Shown piece by piece: positions 10,919 through 27,500 of a stretch of DNA of 64,000 bases. Source of the stretch: Vitis vinifera (taxonomy: Eukaryota; Streptophyta; Magnoliopsida; Vitales; Vitaceae). The notes beneath the pieces are model-generated. The model did not search any database. It was not told the origin of the DNA and saw nothing but the letters and a program-made list of their open reading frames with translations. Where the stretch lies: the NCBI RefSeq assembly GCF_030704535.1, contig NC_081813.1:3620001-3684000 (forward strand). The letters are read 5' to 3'. The translations under genes and the position numbers were made by a program. How positions within the stretch are numbered: the first letter of the stretch is position 1; each line of letters opens with the position of its first letter.

Positions 10919-12040
10919 TTTCTTAGCTTTTGCTCCCTGTCCCTGATGAATTTTCAGAGGAGTTTCTGCAAGGATGAGAGCCGATGCTTCACAACTCTTC
11001 CAGAAACTGGGAATAAATAGAGAAATTGAGTGTTAAAAGGTGGGGATGACAAGACCAAGTTTTCTTCCCGGAGGGAAAGCATCTAACAGCTTCTCAGCAT
11101 TTTCTAGGAAATCATCCATCAACTATTCAGCATCTTCTTAGCCATTGACCAAACTTCTACTTCATTAGCCCTTGTAGATACAATGACATACATGTTGACT
11201 TGGTAAATTGTTCAAGCTTAACCTATGACTTTGGTTTTAATTTATTATTCAAGAGATTTTGATTTTAGATAAATTAAATTGGTTGGTGGAATGATGATAT
11301 GTTAGAGCTAGAGTGCCAAAATTGGAGATGTCCTGTGCCAAAATTAGAGCAACTTCTCCAATGTCCTAGTCAAGACATTAGAGAAGTTGTCTACAGGAAA
11401 GAGACAACAAAGGATGACTAGCAGACAAGGACTCCTTCTCCACCAACTACAACTCCGTGTGAACATTGAGCATAGTGACTTTTCAAGTGAGTTTCAACCT
11501 TTATCCTCTTTATATTCAATTTCAACTCCTTATTTTTCACTTGTGTTAGTTGTGTGTGGGGTTTGATTAACACAACTTGAACTATTGCATGGACCAACAA
11601 TTCCCCTTCAACATTTTTTTTTGTCTTCCTTTTGTGTCCATGACAACCTCCTCTTAAAAAATAGATTTTGAAAAACAATTATGTTATGTTTTCTTTAAAA
11701 GAAAATTTTATTTGAGAATTTGTATTAATTTTTTAGAATAAATGTTTACTTGTGTTTTTAATCTTTATGTTTTCAAATATTTTTTAACAATAACTTTCAG
11801 ATTTAGCGTTTTATTTCTAATCATATTTTATGTTTATATAATTATCTTTTAAAATTATTCTTAAAAATATTTAAAATATGTTTTCAAAATTATTTTATCT
11901 TCCAAATAAGTTTTTAAACAATCATTTTTATTAGAAAATTTATTAAACAAATTTTTTTGAAATTTCGATTTATTTTTAAGAACAATTGAAAAAAATAGTC
12001 ACAAACATTATCTTTTTTCATTTTTTAAGAAAGATCCTTT

Positions 12041-12365
12041 AGTTATGTTTGGTTCTCGAAAAATTTGAGGGAAAATGTAAAAGAAAGAAAATAGAGAGGA
12101 AAAGTAAAAGGAAAAAAAAGTGAAGGAAAATAAAAAATAGAGTTAAAGATGATAAATTATTTTTATTTGTTACTTCAAACTCATTTTATTTATTTTAACT
12201 CATCAATATAAAGATTAAATAATTTTAAAATACATAAATTTCTAAGTAATTTTAATTATATTTAATTTTCTTTGAAATATTTTATAGTACAACCAAACAT
12301 GAGAAATTTATTTTCCTTAACATTTTTTTTTCTTTTCTTTGTATTTTCCAGAACCAAACATAACT
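12041..12365. mobile_element. MITE-like element with 16-bp terminal inverted repeats
   Basis: The segment begins agttatgtttggttct and ends with its exact complement agaaccaaacataact. The 325-bp interior is AT-rich and non-coding. The 'catgtttggt ... accaaacat' ends recur at several places in the window, so this is one member of a family. A target duplication could not be assigned confidently. Confidence 0.6.
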
Positions 12366-12567
12366 TTAAATCAATTTTAGTTTGATTTTCTTTCAAGTCT
12401 TCATTATTTCAAAAGTTCTTTTAAGTTAATTTCAATTCAATTTTGTATTAAATCTTTATTATTTATTTTTAAGGATCGATAATTCCAATATTGATTTTAG
12501 TTTTAAATATTTCTTGATAACTATTTTAAAATTTAATTTATATATAAGTAATGATATTATCATGCTT

Positions 12568-12938
12568 AAAAAGTAATAATATTAAAGAAAATAAAAAGTG
12601 GTCAATATATTTATTAATTTCCACAAATTTTCAACATTTACAATAATATATTATACACAATACTTTCTAATATTGCTAAAAAAAATAATATATTATTATG
12701 ACAAGAATATTTCTATAATTTCATTTGCATCTCCCCTCAAATTACAAATTTCAAAAAGTAATAATATTAAAGAAAATAAAAAGTGGTCAATATATTTATT
12801 AATTTCCACAAATTTTCAACATTTACAATAATATATTATACACAATACTTTCTAATATTGCTAAAAAAAAATAGTATATTATTATGACAAGAATATTTCT
12901 ATAATTTCATTTGCATCTCCCCTCAAATTACAAATTTC
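12568..12938. repeat. 185-bp tandem duplication
   Basis: Two near-identical copies, 12568-12752 and 12753-12938, each start aaaaagtaataatattaaag and end with 'ctcaaattacaaatttc'. Copy 2 has a one-base A-run length change and about one substitution, so the duplication is recent. The unit is non-coding; ORFs in it are low-complexity. Confidence 0.9.
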
Positions 12939-13267
12939 ATAAATAATAAAATTTTCACATTTTTTAAAATTAATTTTAAAAAATTATTATATATTTAATG
13001 TAACTCATTAAAGTTTGTATATTTTATGTAGAATTTCCTGCTATCCAAACAGAGGGTTGGTTAACACCAAATCAATTAGTTGCTATGAGTTTGATTAGTT
13101 GGATTTCTCTACCCCTTTTTAATCATCACCGCAAATCAAAATTACTCCTTTGCGAGTCAACAACATAGTCATACTTTGAACGGCTCACATCGTTCCAAGA
13201 TATTAGTAGGAGCAGGTCCACCAAAACAACCCTATGCCATGAATCCAGGCAACATTTTCCCGCCCAC

Positions 13268-13275
13268 TATATATA
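13268..13275 (+). promoter_or_regulatory. TATA box of chaperonin gene
   Basis: TATATATA lies in 'cccactatatatacaag', with a CT-rich likely initiator region about 25-35 bp downstream (13296-13306). It stands upstream of an untranslated exon that ends at a consensus donor (TTTTCAG|GTAATTT) at 13385. Confidence 0.6.
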
Positions 13276-13299
13276 CAAGATCCAGCATTTCTCTCCCTT

Positions 13300-13385
13300 C
13301 ACTCGCCGGAGTTCCCAACGTTGATAGGGCCACACGACTCACACCCTTATCCTCCCAAACCCTAAAATTAGAGCGCCGTTTTCAG
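13300..13385 (+). other. 5' UTR exon of the chaperonin gene
   Basis: Inferred non-coding first exon between the TATA box and the donor at 13386. A 5' UTR intron of about 1.1 kb follows, ending at an acceptor (gtttcag) at 14502, 14 bp upstream of the ATG. The transcription start is approximate. Parts of this intron are duplicated at 5034-5300. Confidence 0.5.
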
Positions 13386-14516
13386 GTAATTTTCCGGTAA
13401 CTGGGTTTTTCTTGTCTTCTGTTTTTTTCTGTTTGGTTCCCTAGAAAATGTAGGGGGAAAAGTTGTTGAAAGTTTCAGCCTTTCATGTTTCATTGTGTGG
13501 TTTGCCTAACAGAGCTCTAAATTCTGGCTTTCTAGAAGCTCCGCTACATTTGCCCGTAGTTTCTTCTGTAACCAGACAGAGGGTTTGAGTTTCCTTTAGG
13601 TTTCTTATTCATTGAGTGAGGTTTTGAGATTTTCAATGTTGACATATTCTCTGGCATTTTTTATATTTGTGATTTTGTGTTTGCATTGCGTTTCGTTTAA
13701 TTCATTTCTAGTTGGGTTTGCTGCGAATATTACTTAAAATTTTTCATTTACTCTGTGTTCGGTTGCTGAGAGAGTTAAAGGGAAATAAAGGAAATTTTGA
13801 AAATTGAACTACAAGTTGGGTTGGTGCATTTTATATGTTGAACACTTGTTTTACTTTTGGAATTTCAATAAGAAGCTTGATTTCTGTTTCATCATTATCA
13901 TTTGGATGATTCCAGTGATGGCTCCATTTTACATGACTGACTTGTGGGTTCAAATGAATATGTAAAACATAGTTGAATGAAGCTGTTTCCTTTAGCTTTT
14001 TCACATCCCCTAATAAATGTCCTTTAGAGATTCTTGTTTGGAAGACTAGGCGGTCATGTTGTCCATGTTTTGGACAAAGGGCTTGAAGTCCTTGACTGGT
14101 GTATGTGTGTTTTGTGATTTCTTTTGTCTTGTTTCTTGTGTGCAAGATAGTTTACATGTATTTGCTGGTTAGTTGTTTCTGTTCTTTGATGAAACCCTTA
14201 GAGTTGTACTGTCCAATTAGGGCTTCTAATCGACTAAGAGAGGATTTGAAATCTGGGTAACATCCCAATGGCATAATGCCTATAGATTTTAGGACTTGGG
14301 TTTTGAGATGGAAAATGACTAAATGGCATGTTTGAGTGTGATTGACTGTAGGTGAGGATGTTACATCATGTTATTGAGGAATCAAGGTCATTGTTGCTAA
14401 ATAACATTGCTTATCTGCTCTTCCCTGTTCTTTTCTCTTTTAAATTATGTCGGTTATTCTTTTGGTTGGGATTTGAAGAGAAAATGATGTTTGAAGTTTC
14501 AGGTTCTTGAAAGAAA

Positions 14517-18619
<4,103 letters not shown>

Positions 18620-18900
18620 GCTGCTGCATCATGTTATGGCAAATGATGACTGCAGTTTGTTGCTGCATCATATTTGGTTTGTTGATGAATATGAAAGTTG
18701 AGTTCTCTTCGAGGTTTAACAACGAAATGTTTATTTTAGAAGCAGTCCAGTGAGAGATCTCGGATCAATTTTATTTGTAATAAATTGAGCATTATTGGAG
18801 TTGATAGGGTTAATATTTATTCCACCAGAAGCAGTCTGGTGGAATTTGGACTTGTATTGTGTACACCTTTGAGTGTCAACTTATAGATTTTGTGACATTG
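18620..18900 (+). terminator. 3' UTR and polyadenylation region of CPN60B
   Basis: The stop codon TGA is at 18617-18619. A canonical AATAAA is at 18779-18784 in 'ttgtaataaattgag', followed by T/GT-rich sequence. The exact cleavage site cannot be read from sequence alone. Confidence 0.5.
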
Positions 18901-21900
18901 TATATGCGATTTTGTTACACTAGTCTCATGAGTAGTTGATACTTCATGCTGTTGTATGTTTTACTTGTCCGTTAAATATTCTGCCCAACTGTTGGAACTT
19001 TAACATCTAGCAGTTGTTAAGACTAAACAGCGGCTGCTGAAGCTAGCCTGCAAAACCTAAGTCTCTATTTGAAATTATGCACTTTTGAAATCTAATGCTT
19101 AATACCACAGCCTTAGAAAGGCCTTGTGTTTCCAGGCAAACATTAGGCATGTTACCCTTAGAATCTTCCTAGGTAGCTACAAGGAAGAGAAAAGCCATAA
19201 CTTGGTAGAATGAAATCAGAACCCATTGCCTACATCAAAGGACATGGTCAGTCGGACTGGACATTTGAAACCAGCTAGAAATAACACTTCCAACAGTTAT
19301 TAAGATGATCTCAATAAACCATTGAAGCAAATAACTTTTTTGTAGTTGTTTACTGTAGGCAATATGCAGTTTGCCCGTTCTTTGTACATAAACCTTTGTG
19401 ATGATTTCGTGCAGTTTCAGTAGTTCTTCCGCTTCCATGACAAATTCTCCTGCTTGTGCCTGCCGGTTGATGGATCATTACCCTGATGATATAACATAAT
19501 AAATGATTTCTCTATTTCGTATGATGACTCGAAGAGAAGAGATAAAGAATAACAAGAAAAAAAGATAGAATAGAACAACCGTACAGGCATCTTTTGCGAA
19601 TTGCATACAGCTCTACAATGGAATTGATTTTTACCTGCCATCGAAAAATGTAGGATCTGTTAGATCCAGATCGGTAAACATGCTTGCGATCTCAACAGGC
19701 CATGCATTATATTACAGTCAACTTTTGTTAATACCCTTCTTGTGCTGCTGGTTTCTGGGTCTTACAAGCTCTTGCCTTTTTCATCCCCGTGTGCCAATCT
19801 GGGCCTTGGTTGGCTAAATTTCTAGCTTGGTTTTGTGGTAACCCTTTATCATATTTGTTTTACTCATTGAACATTGTAAAGATGTCATTTCCCTTATTTC
19901 ATTTTCTAACAACACTTGGCTCATACTAGAAGTTACTTTCCATGTGAAAGTAACTTCTTACTTGCTGAAGCTTATACAATATCATCTAACAACACCTGGC
20001 TCATACTAGAAGTTACTTTCCATGTGAAAGTAACTTGTTACTTGCTGAATCTTATACATTATGAAAGTGACCGCTAGTTAGTCTACTAACTTGTGCAATT
20101 TGTTTTCACTGCTTCCATGTTGTAGTTTCTAGTTGTAAATTCTGGAGTTTAAGTCTAAATTGCCTGAGTTTCTATTGTTCACTCTTACCTGCAGCAGATA
20201 GTAATTTTCTTTTTCCAAAAGACTCATTTTGGTGGATGAATAAAACTTAGATTCATGTGGTCTTTAGTGATGAACATGACTTATCAAATACTCTTGTTTA
20301 TTGATTCCTCCACATCAAATTTTTGTCCCCCAAGCAGGTTTTGGCACTGCCATTTTTGTCTATACAACATGAGAACTTTTCATGGCCATGGATTGAATGC
20401 TTTCTTATTTTAGATAAACAGACAATGATATCATGAAAATAACCCTCCCCTGTGAAAATTTGAATCATGTTGCATCTATCACATTGTTGGATTTAGATTT
20501 GATTGGTTGCTTCCCCTAGTTAAAATCGAAAAACTAGTGAGGATTTTTTAAGCAATAATTGTGATGGTGGGTCAACAATATAGACAATTAAAAGCCCCTG
20601 CTTAATATGAATAGACTCTAGAACTAACCCATTGATGTTGCCCTTTGACAATTGTATTTCAAATTTTCTCTACTCTATGTGCTATACTATGCTATTGCAA
20701 TCCTTACAATGATGTGAATATCCTGTGGCTGAAAATCTTACACAAGTGCTTCTCATTAATATCCTTAGAAATTTAGTTTTCTTTGTTTTTATACACCTCT
20801 TATGTATTTCAGCATGACATCACTCCAAAAAAATATACTCTAAGATATCACATGTTTTTCTACTAAAATCATATTTAGTTAAATAATGAGAAGAAACCAC
20901 TACTTTAGGTCACTATCTCCCTATATTACAAACAACCCCCTCTATATAGATGAACTTGGAAAAAAAAAAAAAGGTTGAATTGACTCCATGCATTGCCATC
21001 ATCCATTATGGCATTATTTAGTGGAGAATCATGAGATAATGAAAAGGGGACACCCAAAATTGTCTTGTAATGGCACGTACACCTCTGCAAATTTTGTTTT
21101 GGTTCCTTTCCTTGGATAGTGGCCATAGGCTGCTACAGATTTCTGTTATTTGTGAGCAAAACAATATAATGATTCCTCATGTTTGTTTGCCTTTCTTTTC
21201 TTTGCTCCCTCAGAAATTTAGAAGAAAAAGGTCATGATCATGAAACCACTTATGTTATGGAATCTATGGAAGTGTGTCTTCTTGTGCAAGTGGTTTAGAG
21301 GGAAATGAGTATTAAACACAATTAATTGTTGCAAAAGACTACCTTATCATGATGGCTTGCAGCACAAAATGGGGTCATCTTCTTCGAATCATTTCTAGAA
21401 AAGTATCTTCATGACTGTCACATTTTTCTAAGCCGGACCCACTTTCACAAAGTCACATACTTGTCCACAAGAAAATATCTCTCCCCCTCTCTTCCTCTCC
21501 ACACACATACATGATCTTAACACCTTACCAACTGCTTAATAGTAGGCTATGCTTGCTTTTGCTTTGAAGCAAACGTGCTTAAGAATTTTTGGACAATGCT
21601 TCTCATTTGTACCGTTGTTTATTGCTCAAAAGAATGCCTTGATAGGAAATGTGTGATTGGATTAAAGATAGATGTAATGATTATTCTGTTTGTTTAATGA
21701 ATTTTATCCACTTAATCATGATAGTTGTTCATTTTGGATTGGTGAGTCAATGCCTACTCTAAAGTTTTAAAGTTTAAATCTTGTTTGCCTCAAGGATGTG
21801 TCTTTCTTGACAAGGGGAATGCATGGAAAAAAAGAAGTGGTATACTGTTTGGAGGGGGAAAGTTGTTAAAAATGATTTTCCATGGTTGTCTTGGCAGATG

Positions 21901-24283
21901 TTGGAAAATATAGATGTTTAATGCACAGGTAGAAACTTACGTTTGGTGAATGGGTTTTCTGAATTTTCATTAATATTCTAAGTTAAGTAAAGAACAGTAC
22001 AATATGAAGAAATAATGATACTTGTTCTGATGGAAGTTTTTCAATTATTGTTTTCTGAGCACTGGTTTTTCTTTCTGAAGTATTCTGATATGACTTACTG
22101 GTTCTGGACCCATGTGTGTTCTAACTTTTTGCTACAAGATATGGATCCACAGGATGATTCTAGGGATACCCACTTCCCAATTCTTGTTTATAATCCCTTT
22201 TTCATCTTCCAAAAATCAATAGAAGACCTCGACTGTATGAAACTTGTGTGTTCAGTACAGAACATGAATGGGCACTGCACTAGACTTATTGCCATCTCTT
22301 TGGACATTAATTCATCCAAACAAGGCCTTATGTAGATGGCCTCTCTGGACTCCATTATCATCTTAGGATCACTTTGATTAATCATCTTAACCACCAAATC
22401 ACCTACATTCTATTTGGATTTTAGTAGGACAATAGAAACTGGCCATAGCAGATGGGGAAGTGTCCCATTTGCTGAAACACCTAATTGATTGACTATACAT
22501 ATGTGGTTCTGATCCCAAATGCCTAATTATTTGAATTAAAAGACTTGCTGAGTCTTAATCTTTAAGTTAAAAAGGGAAAACGTTTCTTTCATCTTCCATC
22601 TTGAAAACGTCCCAATTACCTAGCAAGTTGACCCTTAAACACCATCATCTTTCACTCGCTTAAGAAATCTAATTTTCAATTAGGGTTGCAAAGCTCGTGA
22701 TCTTTAAAATATGATTAGTCTTATTTACTTTAATTGCTTTCGGTGATTCCAAGTAAAAAAGATTACTTTCTCGAATATGCTTCCTAAAGATAATGTAAAT
22801 AGTTTAAGGTTTTCTCTGTTTGTTTGTTTTTTTTTTAATTCGATGTCTTAACCCGGTTTCGAATATTCTCGTGTTCTTTGTTTTTTAATTATTTTAAATA
22901 TAAAGTTTGAGTAATACCTTTTTATTGAATTTTTTTTAGAATTTGGACAAATTAGATCTAAAATTACAGATTAAAAAGGATAAAAAAAAACCAAAAGGTG
23001 GTGTGGGCCAAGATGGTCAATCCTGTTAAACTCATTCCCACAAGATTGGGGCAACTCACATCAAATAAGGCCATTAATGAAAGGGCATCCACTTCATTAT
23101 TAACCTAAACAAAGACCCACCACAAAGGGTCCATGGGACCAATTCAACCGGCCAATTAAAGCTCATGACCTTGAAAGAAAAAGAATTAATGGTGGCACTT
23201 TCATATCGACAACGCCCCCAAGGCCTAGGGTTCTCACGCCTCCACCTCTTCATTGGTTCCCATCAATTCCTCACCCAAAAGAAAAATGGGAAATAAAACC
23301 CAACTAATCATATGTCCATTATAATTACACTCCAAAAACAAATAATTAATTTGGTAGAACAATTAAATTCAACGGTTCTAACAAATCATACACGATTAAT
23401 ATAAAAAATCAATTTAAAAAAGTATACAAAATCATAATTCAACTGTGTTACGATATTGACACGAACTAACTTGAAAAATGTTAAAAACTTTTTTATAGGT
23501 TGAGCATTTGCATCAACTGATTTAATTTATGAACCAAATATTTTTTATATATATAATGAGCATTTTATAATATCAATATTACCCTTTAAAAATTATAACT
23601 TAAATTTGATTATAATTTCACTTTAGTTTTTACCTAAAACTAAAAATAAAAAATAAGGGTTCATTTGGTCATATTTTTTAAAAATAATTTTTACTTTTTA
23701 ACTTAAAAACAAGTTTCGTAAAACATAATCAAAGAGGTCTATATTTTCTTTTTATTTTTTAAAAACTAGTGAAAACAACTCCTATTTTTCTCTAAAAATT
23801 ATTCTCTATTTAATTTAATTTTTAAAAATTGTTTCCTAAGAACAACGGTTAAACAATATTAAAAAAATTTTAAAATGATTTTTTATTTTTAAAAACAAAA
23901 ACCTATTTTTAATTCATATGCTCTAACAGACTCTAAATCTTTAATTAGTAATTAAGAATACATTTTCAATTAATAGAATATATGTCCTTAGTCTAAATAG
24001 TTGGAATTACATGGATACACACATACTAATAGAGAATTAATATTCTTAGTCATTCGATTAATTAAATCAATTTCAATATGTTTTTTGTATCACTATCAAT
24101 AAATAAATGTAAGTTGTTATGCACATTGCTATTTTTAATGGGTCAAAAAAAAATTATTGGACCACTTGCATGGATTATTAGTAAATGGTAACGTCCAATT
24201 GGTCCGATGTCCTGGTCAAGAAATATTGTTTTTAAGATTTTATAGTTATGATTTTTGTTCTCATTTTTAATACAAAGATATTG
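18901..24283. other. Long intergenic region without a supportable gene
   Basis: Composition is less AT-rich to about 22.6 kb, then AT-rich. ORFs of about 60-106 codons (for example 22015-22335 plus) show no recognisable domain, no homologous partner in the window and no convincing exon structure. The tandem hairpin repeat at 19905-20064 is the only clear structure. An unrecognised non-coding transcript is possible. Confidence 0.4.
19905..20064. repeat. Two tandem 80-bp units, each with a perfect hairpin
   Basis: Units start at 19905 and 19985. Each contains the inverted repeat agttactttc-catgt-gaaagtaact, a stem of at least 10 bp (12 in the first unit) with a 5-base loop. The two units differ at only a few positions. 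Confidence 0.85.
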
Positions 24284-24288
24284 GAATT
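24284..24288. repeat. Copia target-site duplication, left (GAATT)
   Basis: The pentamer gaatt sits directly before the TG end of the 5' LTR and is repeated directly after the 3' LTR at 28212-28216. Confidence 0.9.
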
Positions 24289-24543
24289 TGTTGAGATATT
24301 ATGATATATTCTAGGAAAGTATATTAGGAAAGTAGTTGCTATTGTTTAGGATTGTTTCCTAAACTCACGATTGAGATATTATGATATATTCTAGGAAAGT
24401 ATTCTAGGAAAGTAGTTGCTATTGTTTAGGATTGTTTCCTAAACTCACGGTTTTCCCTTAATTAGGTTTGCTTGATGTACTATATATTTACGTGGATGAA
24501 TATCAATTAGGGTCAAGCTTTGACCCTTTAATCACACTTTACA
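24289..24543 (+). repeat. 5' LTR of Copia element
   Basis: 255 bp, from TGTTGAGATATTATG to CACACTTTACA. It contains a near-perfect internal tandem duplication with an 80-bp period (units start at 24291 and 24371). A TATA-like 'actatatatttac' follows near 24479-24491, consistent with a promoter. Confidence 0.93.
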
Positions 24544-24555
24544 TGGTATCAGAGC
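24544..24555 (+). promoter_or_regulatory. Primer-binding site
   Basis: tggtatcagagc directly after the LTR is complementary to the 3' end of initiator methionine tRNA, the usual primer of plant Copia elements. Confidence 0.88.
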
Positions 24556-24580
24556 GCTGACATGCACACACAATAAAACA

Positions 24581-27500
24581 ATGGCCGGCGACGATGAACA
24601 ACCACCATTGTCGCCACCTAAAAGGGAGATGAATTCACCTTTTTTGCCCAAACAATGGAAAGCTCTTGCGGGCTTAATTGGTAATGCTCAAGTTCTGGAT
24701 GACAGGTTGAATGGTAAGTTTGACACGAAGTCATGGATCATTGACACCGGGGCAACTCATCACGTGACCGGTGATTTATCTTGGTTATTTGATACTATAG
24801 CGTTGTTTGAGTGTCCGGTTAGCCTTCCTAATGGTGAATCTGTTGTTACGACCCAATCTGGTTCCGTTCGTTTGTCGAATAACATCACTCTTCAAAACGT
24901 TCTTTATGTGCCGAAACTCAATTGCAATTTACTTTCGGTTTCACAATTGACTGATGACTTACATTGTATTGTCCAATTTAACTCTTATATGTGTGCTATA
25001 CAGGACCACACCAGGGAGCTGATTGGAACGGGAGTTAGGCGAGATGGACTTTACTACTTCGGTGGAGCTGAAGGTGATTCGGTACAACATGTTTCTGTCC
25101 ACAACGCAGCATCCACTTTGGAGTTGTGGCACAAAAGGATGGGACATCCTTCAGAGAAAGTAGTGAAGTTACTTCCTCCAGTTAGCAATCTTAAGGGTAG
25201 TTTAAACAAAGCTTGTGAAATATGTTTTCGTGCTAAGCATCCTAGAGACAAATTTCCTTTAAGTGACAATAAGGCAACTAGAATTTTTGAGAAAATACAT
25301 TGTGATTTGTGGGGCTCTTATAAACATGTCTCTTCTTGTGGAGCTCGTTATTTTTTAACTATTGTTGATGATTTCTCAAGAGCTGTGTGGATTTATTTGT
25401 TGGTCGACAAAACAGAAGTTTTTCGGATGTTTATGTCTTTTATTGCAATAGTAGATCGACAATTTTCTCAAACAGTGAAAGTTGTTCAAAGTGATAATGG
25501 TACGGAATTTAAATGCCTACTTGACTATTTTTCTGCAACTGGTATTTTATTCCAAACTTCTTGTGTGGGAACTCCGCAACAAAATGGGAGGGTTGAGAGA
25601 AAACACAAGCATATTTTAAATGTGGGGAGGGCATTACGCTTTCAAGCAAATTTGCCTATTTATTTTTGGGGCGAAAGTGTTCTTGCCGCTGCTCACTTAA
25701 TAAACCGCACTCCCTCTCCTTTGTTACACAATAAAACACCATTTGAAATCCTATTTGGCACCCCTCCTTCATATGCGGCAATTCACACCTTTGGTTGTCT
25801 TAGTTTTGCTCATGATAAAAAATCCAACGGTGACAAATTTGCAAGTAGAAGTAGAAAATGTGTGTTTTTGGGTTACCCGTTTGGAAAGAAGGGGTGGAAG
25901 TTGTTTGATTTGGACACCAAGGAATTATTTGTTTCTCGTGATGTCAAGTTCTTTGAGGATGTTTTTCCGTTTGGTAACCCGGGTGCTGTGAATATTATTC
26001 CGGAAAACATTGTGCCTACGGTAAATGTTGAAATTGATAGTGATTTTGCTGATTTTGTCGATGATGATGCTGATTTGCCTAACCCACAAGCCCAAACACA
26101 AAATCCCGAGGCTTCTTCAGCGCCTCTTTCACCTGGGCCGGAAGTTGTTCCCACTGTTGGGCTTGATTCACTTGGACTTGACAATTCAAGCAATGGGCAG
26201 TCTGCTCCTATGGGAAAGGGAATGAGGGATAAATTTCCTTCGGTTCTATTACGAGATTTTGTTACTCATACGGTGGTTGCTGAAAGTCCATCTCCCGCCA
26301 CTCCGTCTCCACAGCATCCCTCAGGTACTCCTTATCCCATAGCACATTATATAAATTGTGACAATTTTTCTATACATTATCGAAAGTTTCTTGCCACTAT
26401 TATTTCGAGCAATGATCCTAAGTCATTTAAAGAGGCTATGAAAGATGTCGGTTGGCAAAAGTCAATGCATGAGGAGATTCGGGCTTTGGAGGAAAATGGT
26501 ACGTGGACTCTTGAACCTCTTCCAAAGGGTAAGCGTGCTTTGGGAAGTCAGTGGGTTTACAGAACCAAGTACTTCTCAAACGGTGATATTGAAAGGCTCA
26601 AATCCAGATTAGTAGTTTTGGGGAATCATCAAGAAGCTAGTATTGATTATCATGAGACATTTTCTCCAGTTGCCAAAATGACTACGGTGCGTGCTTTCTT
26701 GGCTATTGCGGCTTCGAAAAATTGGGAACTTCATCAGATGGATGTTCACAATGCCTTTTTACATGGAGATCTTGAGGAGGAAGTGTATATGAAGCTACCC
26801 CCAGGATTTGAGCGTTCCGATCCGAACTTGGTTTGCAGGTTACGGAAATCACTTTATGGGTTGAAACAGGCTCCGAGATGTTGGTTTTCCAAGTTGGTCA
26901 CGGCTCTTAAAGGATATGGTTTCTTACAATCCTACTCTGATTATTCTCTTTTTACTTATACTACGGGCAATGTTCAAATAAATGTGCTAGTGTATGTCGA
27001 CGATCTTATTATCTCTGGGAATGATTCCGCTGCTCTTAAGACCTTTAAAGCCTATCTCAGTGATTGTTTTAAGATGAAAGATCTTGGTGTTTTAAAGTAT
27101 TTCCTCGGAATCGAGGTGGCCAGGAGTTCGGCTGGTTTGTTCTTGTGTCAACGCAAGTACACACTTGACATTGTATCGGAGGCCAGATTACTGGGAGCCA
27201 AGCCGTGTGGCTTCCCGATCGAGCAAAATCACAGATTAGGACTCGCAAATGGGGAGCTCTTGTCGAACCCTGAGTCCTATCGCAGATTAGTAGGTCGACT
27301 CATTTATCTGGCAGTGACCCGTCCAGATTTGGCCTACTCGGTTCATATATTATCTCAATTTATGCATGAGCCTAGAATTGAGCATTGGGAGGCAGCTTTG
27401 AGAGTCGTTCGTTATTTGAAAGGTACTCCGGGTCAGGGTATCTTGTTACGTGCAGATAGTGATCTGTCCCTACAGGGTTGGTGTGATTCTGATTGGGCAG

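Larger units (their letters stand above)
10919..13259. other. Intergenic region between ankyrin copy 2 and chaperonin gene (divergent promoters)
   Basis: The two genes are transcribed away from each other. Sequence to about 11140 resembles the leader of ankyrin copy 1. The remainder is AT-rich and contains an inverted-repeat element (12041-12365) and a 185-bp tandem duplication (12568-12938). No gene is supported; the ORF at 11418-11678 has no recognisable content. Confidence 0.5.

Noticed and set aside
22015-22335. 106-codon ORF in the intergenic region
   Set aside because: No domain, no paralogue in the window, no convincing exon context and ordinary length by chance.
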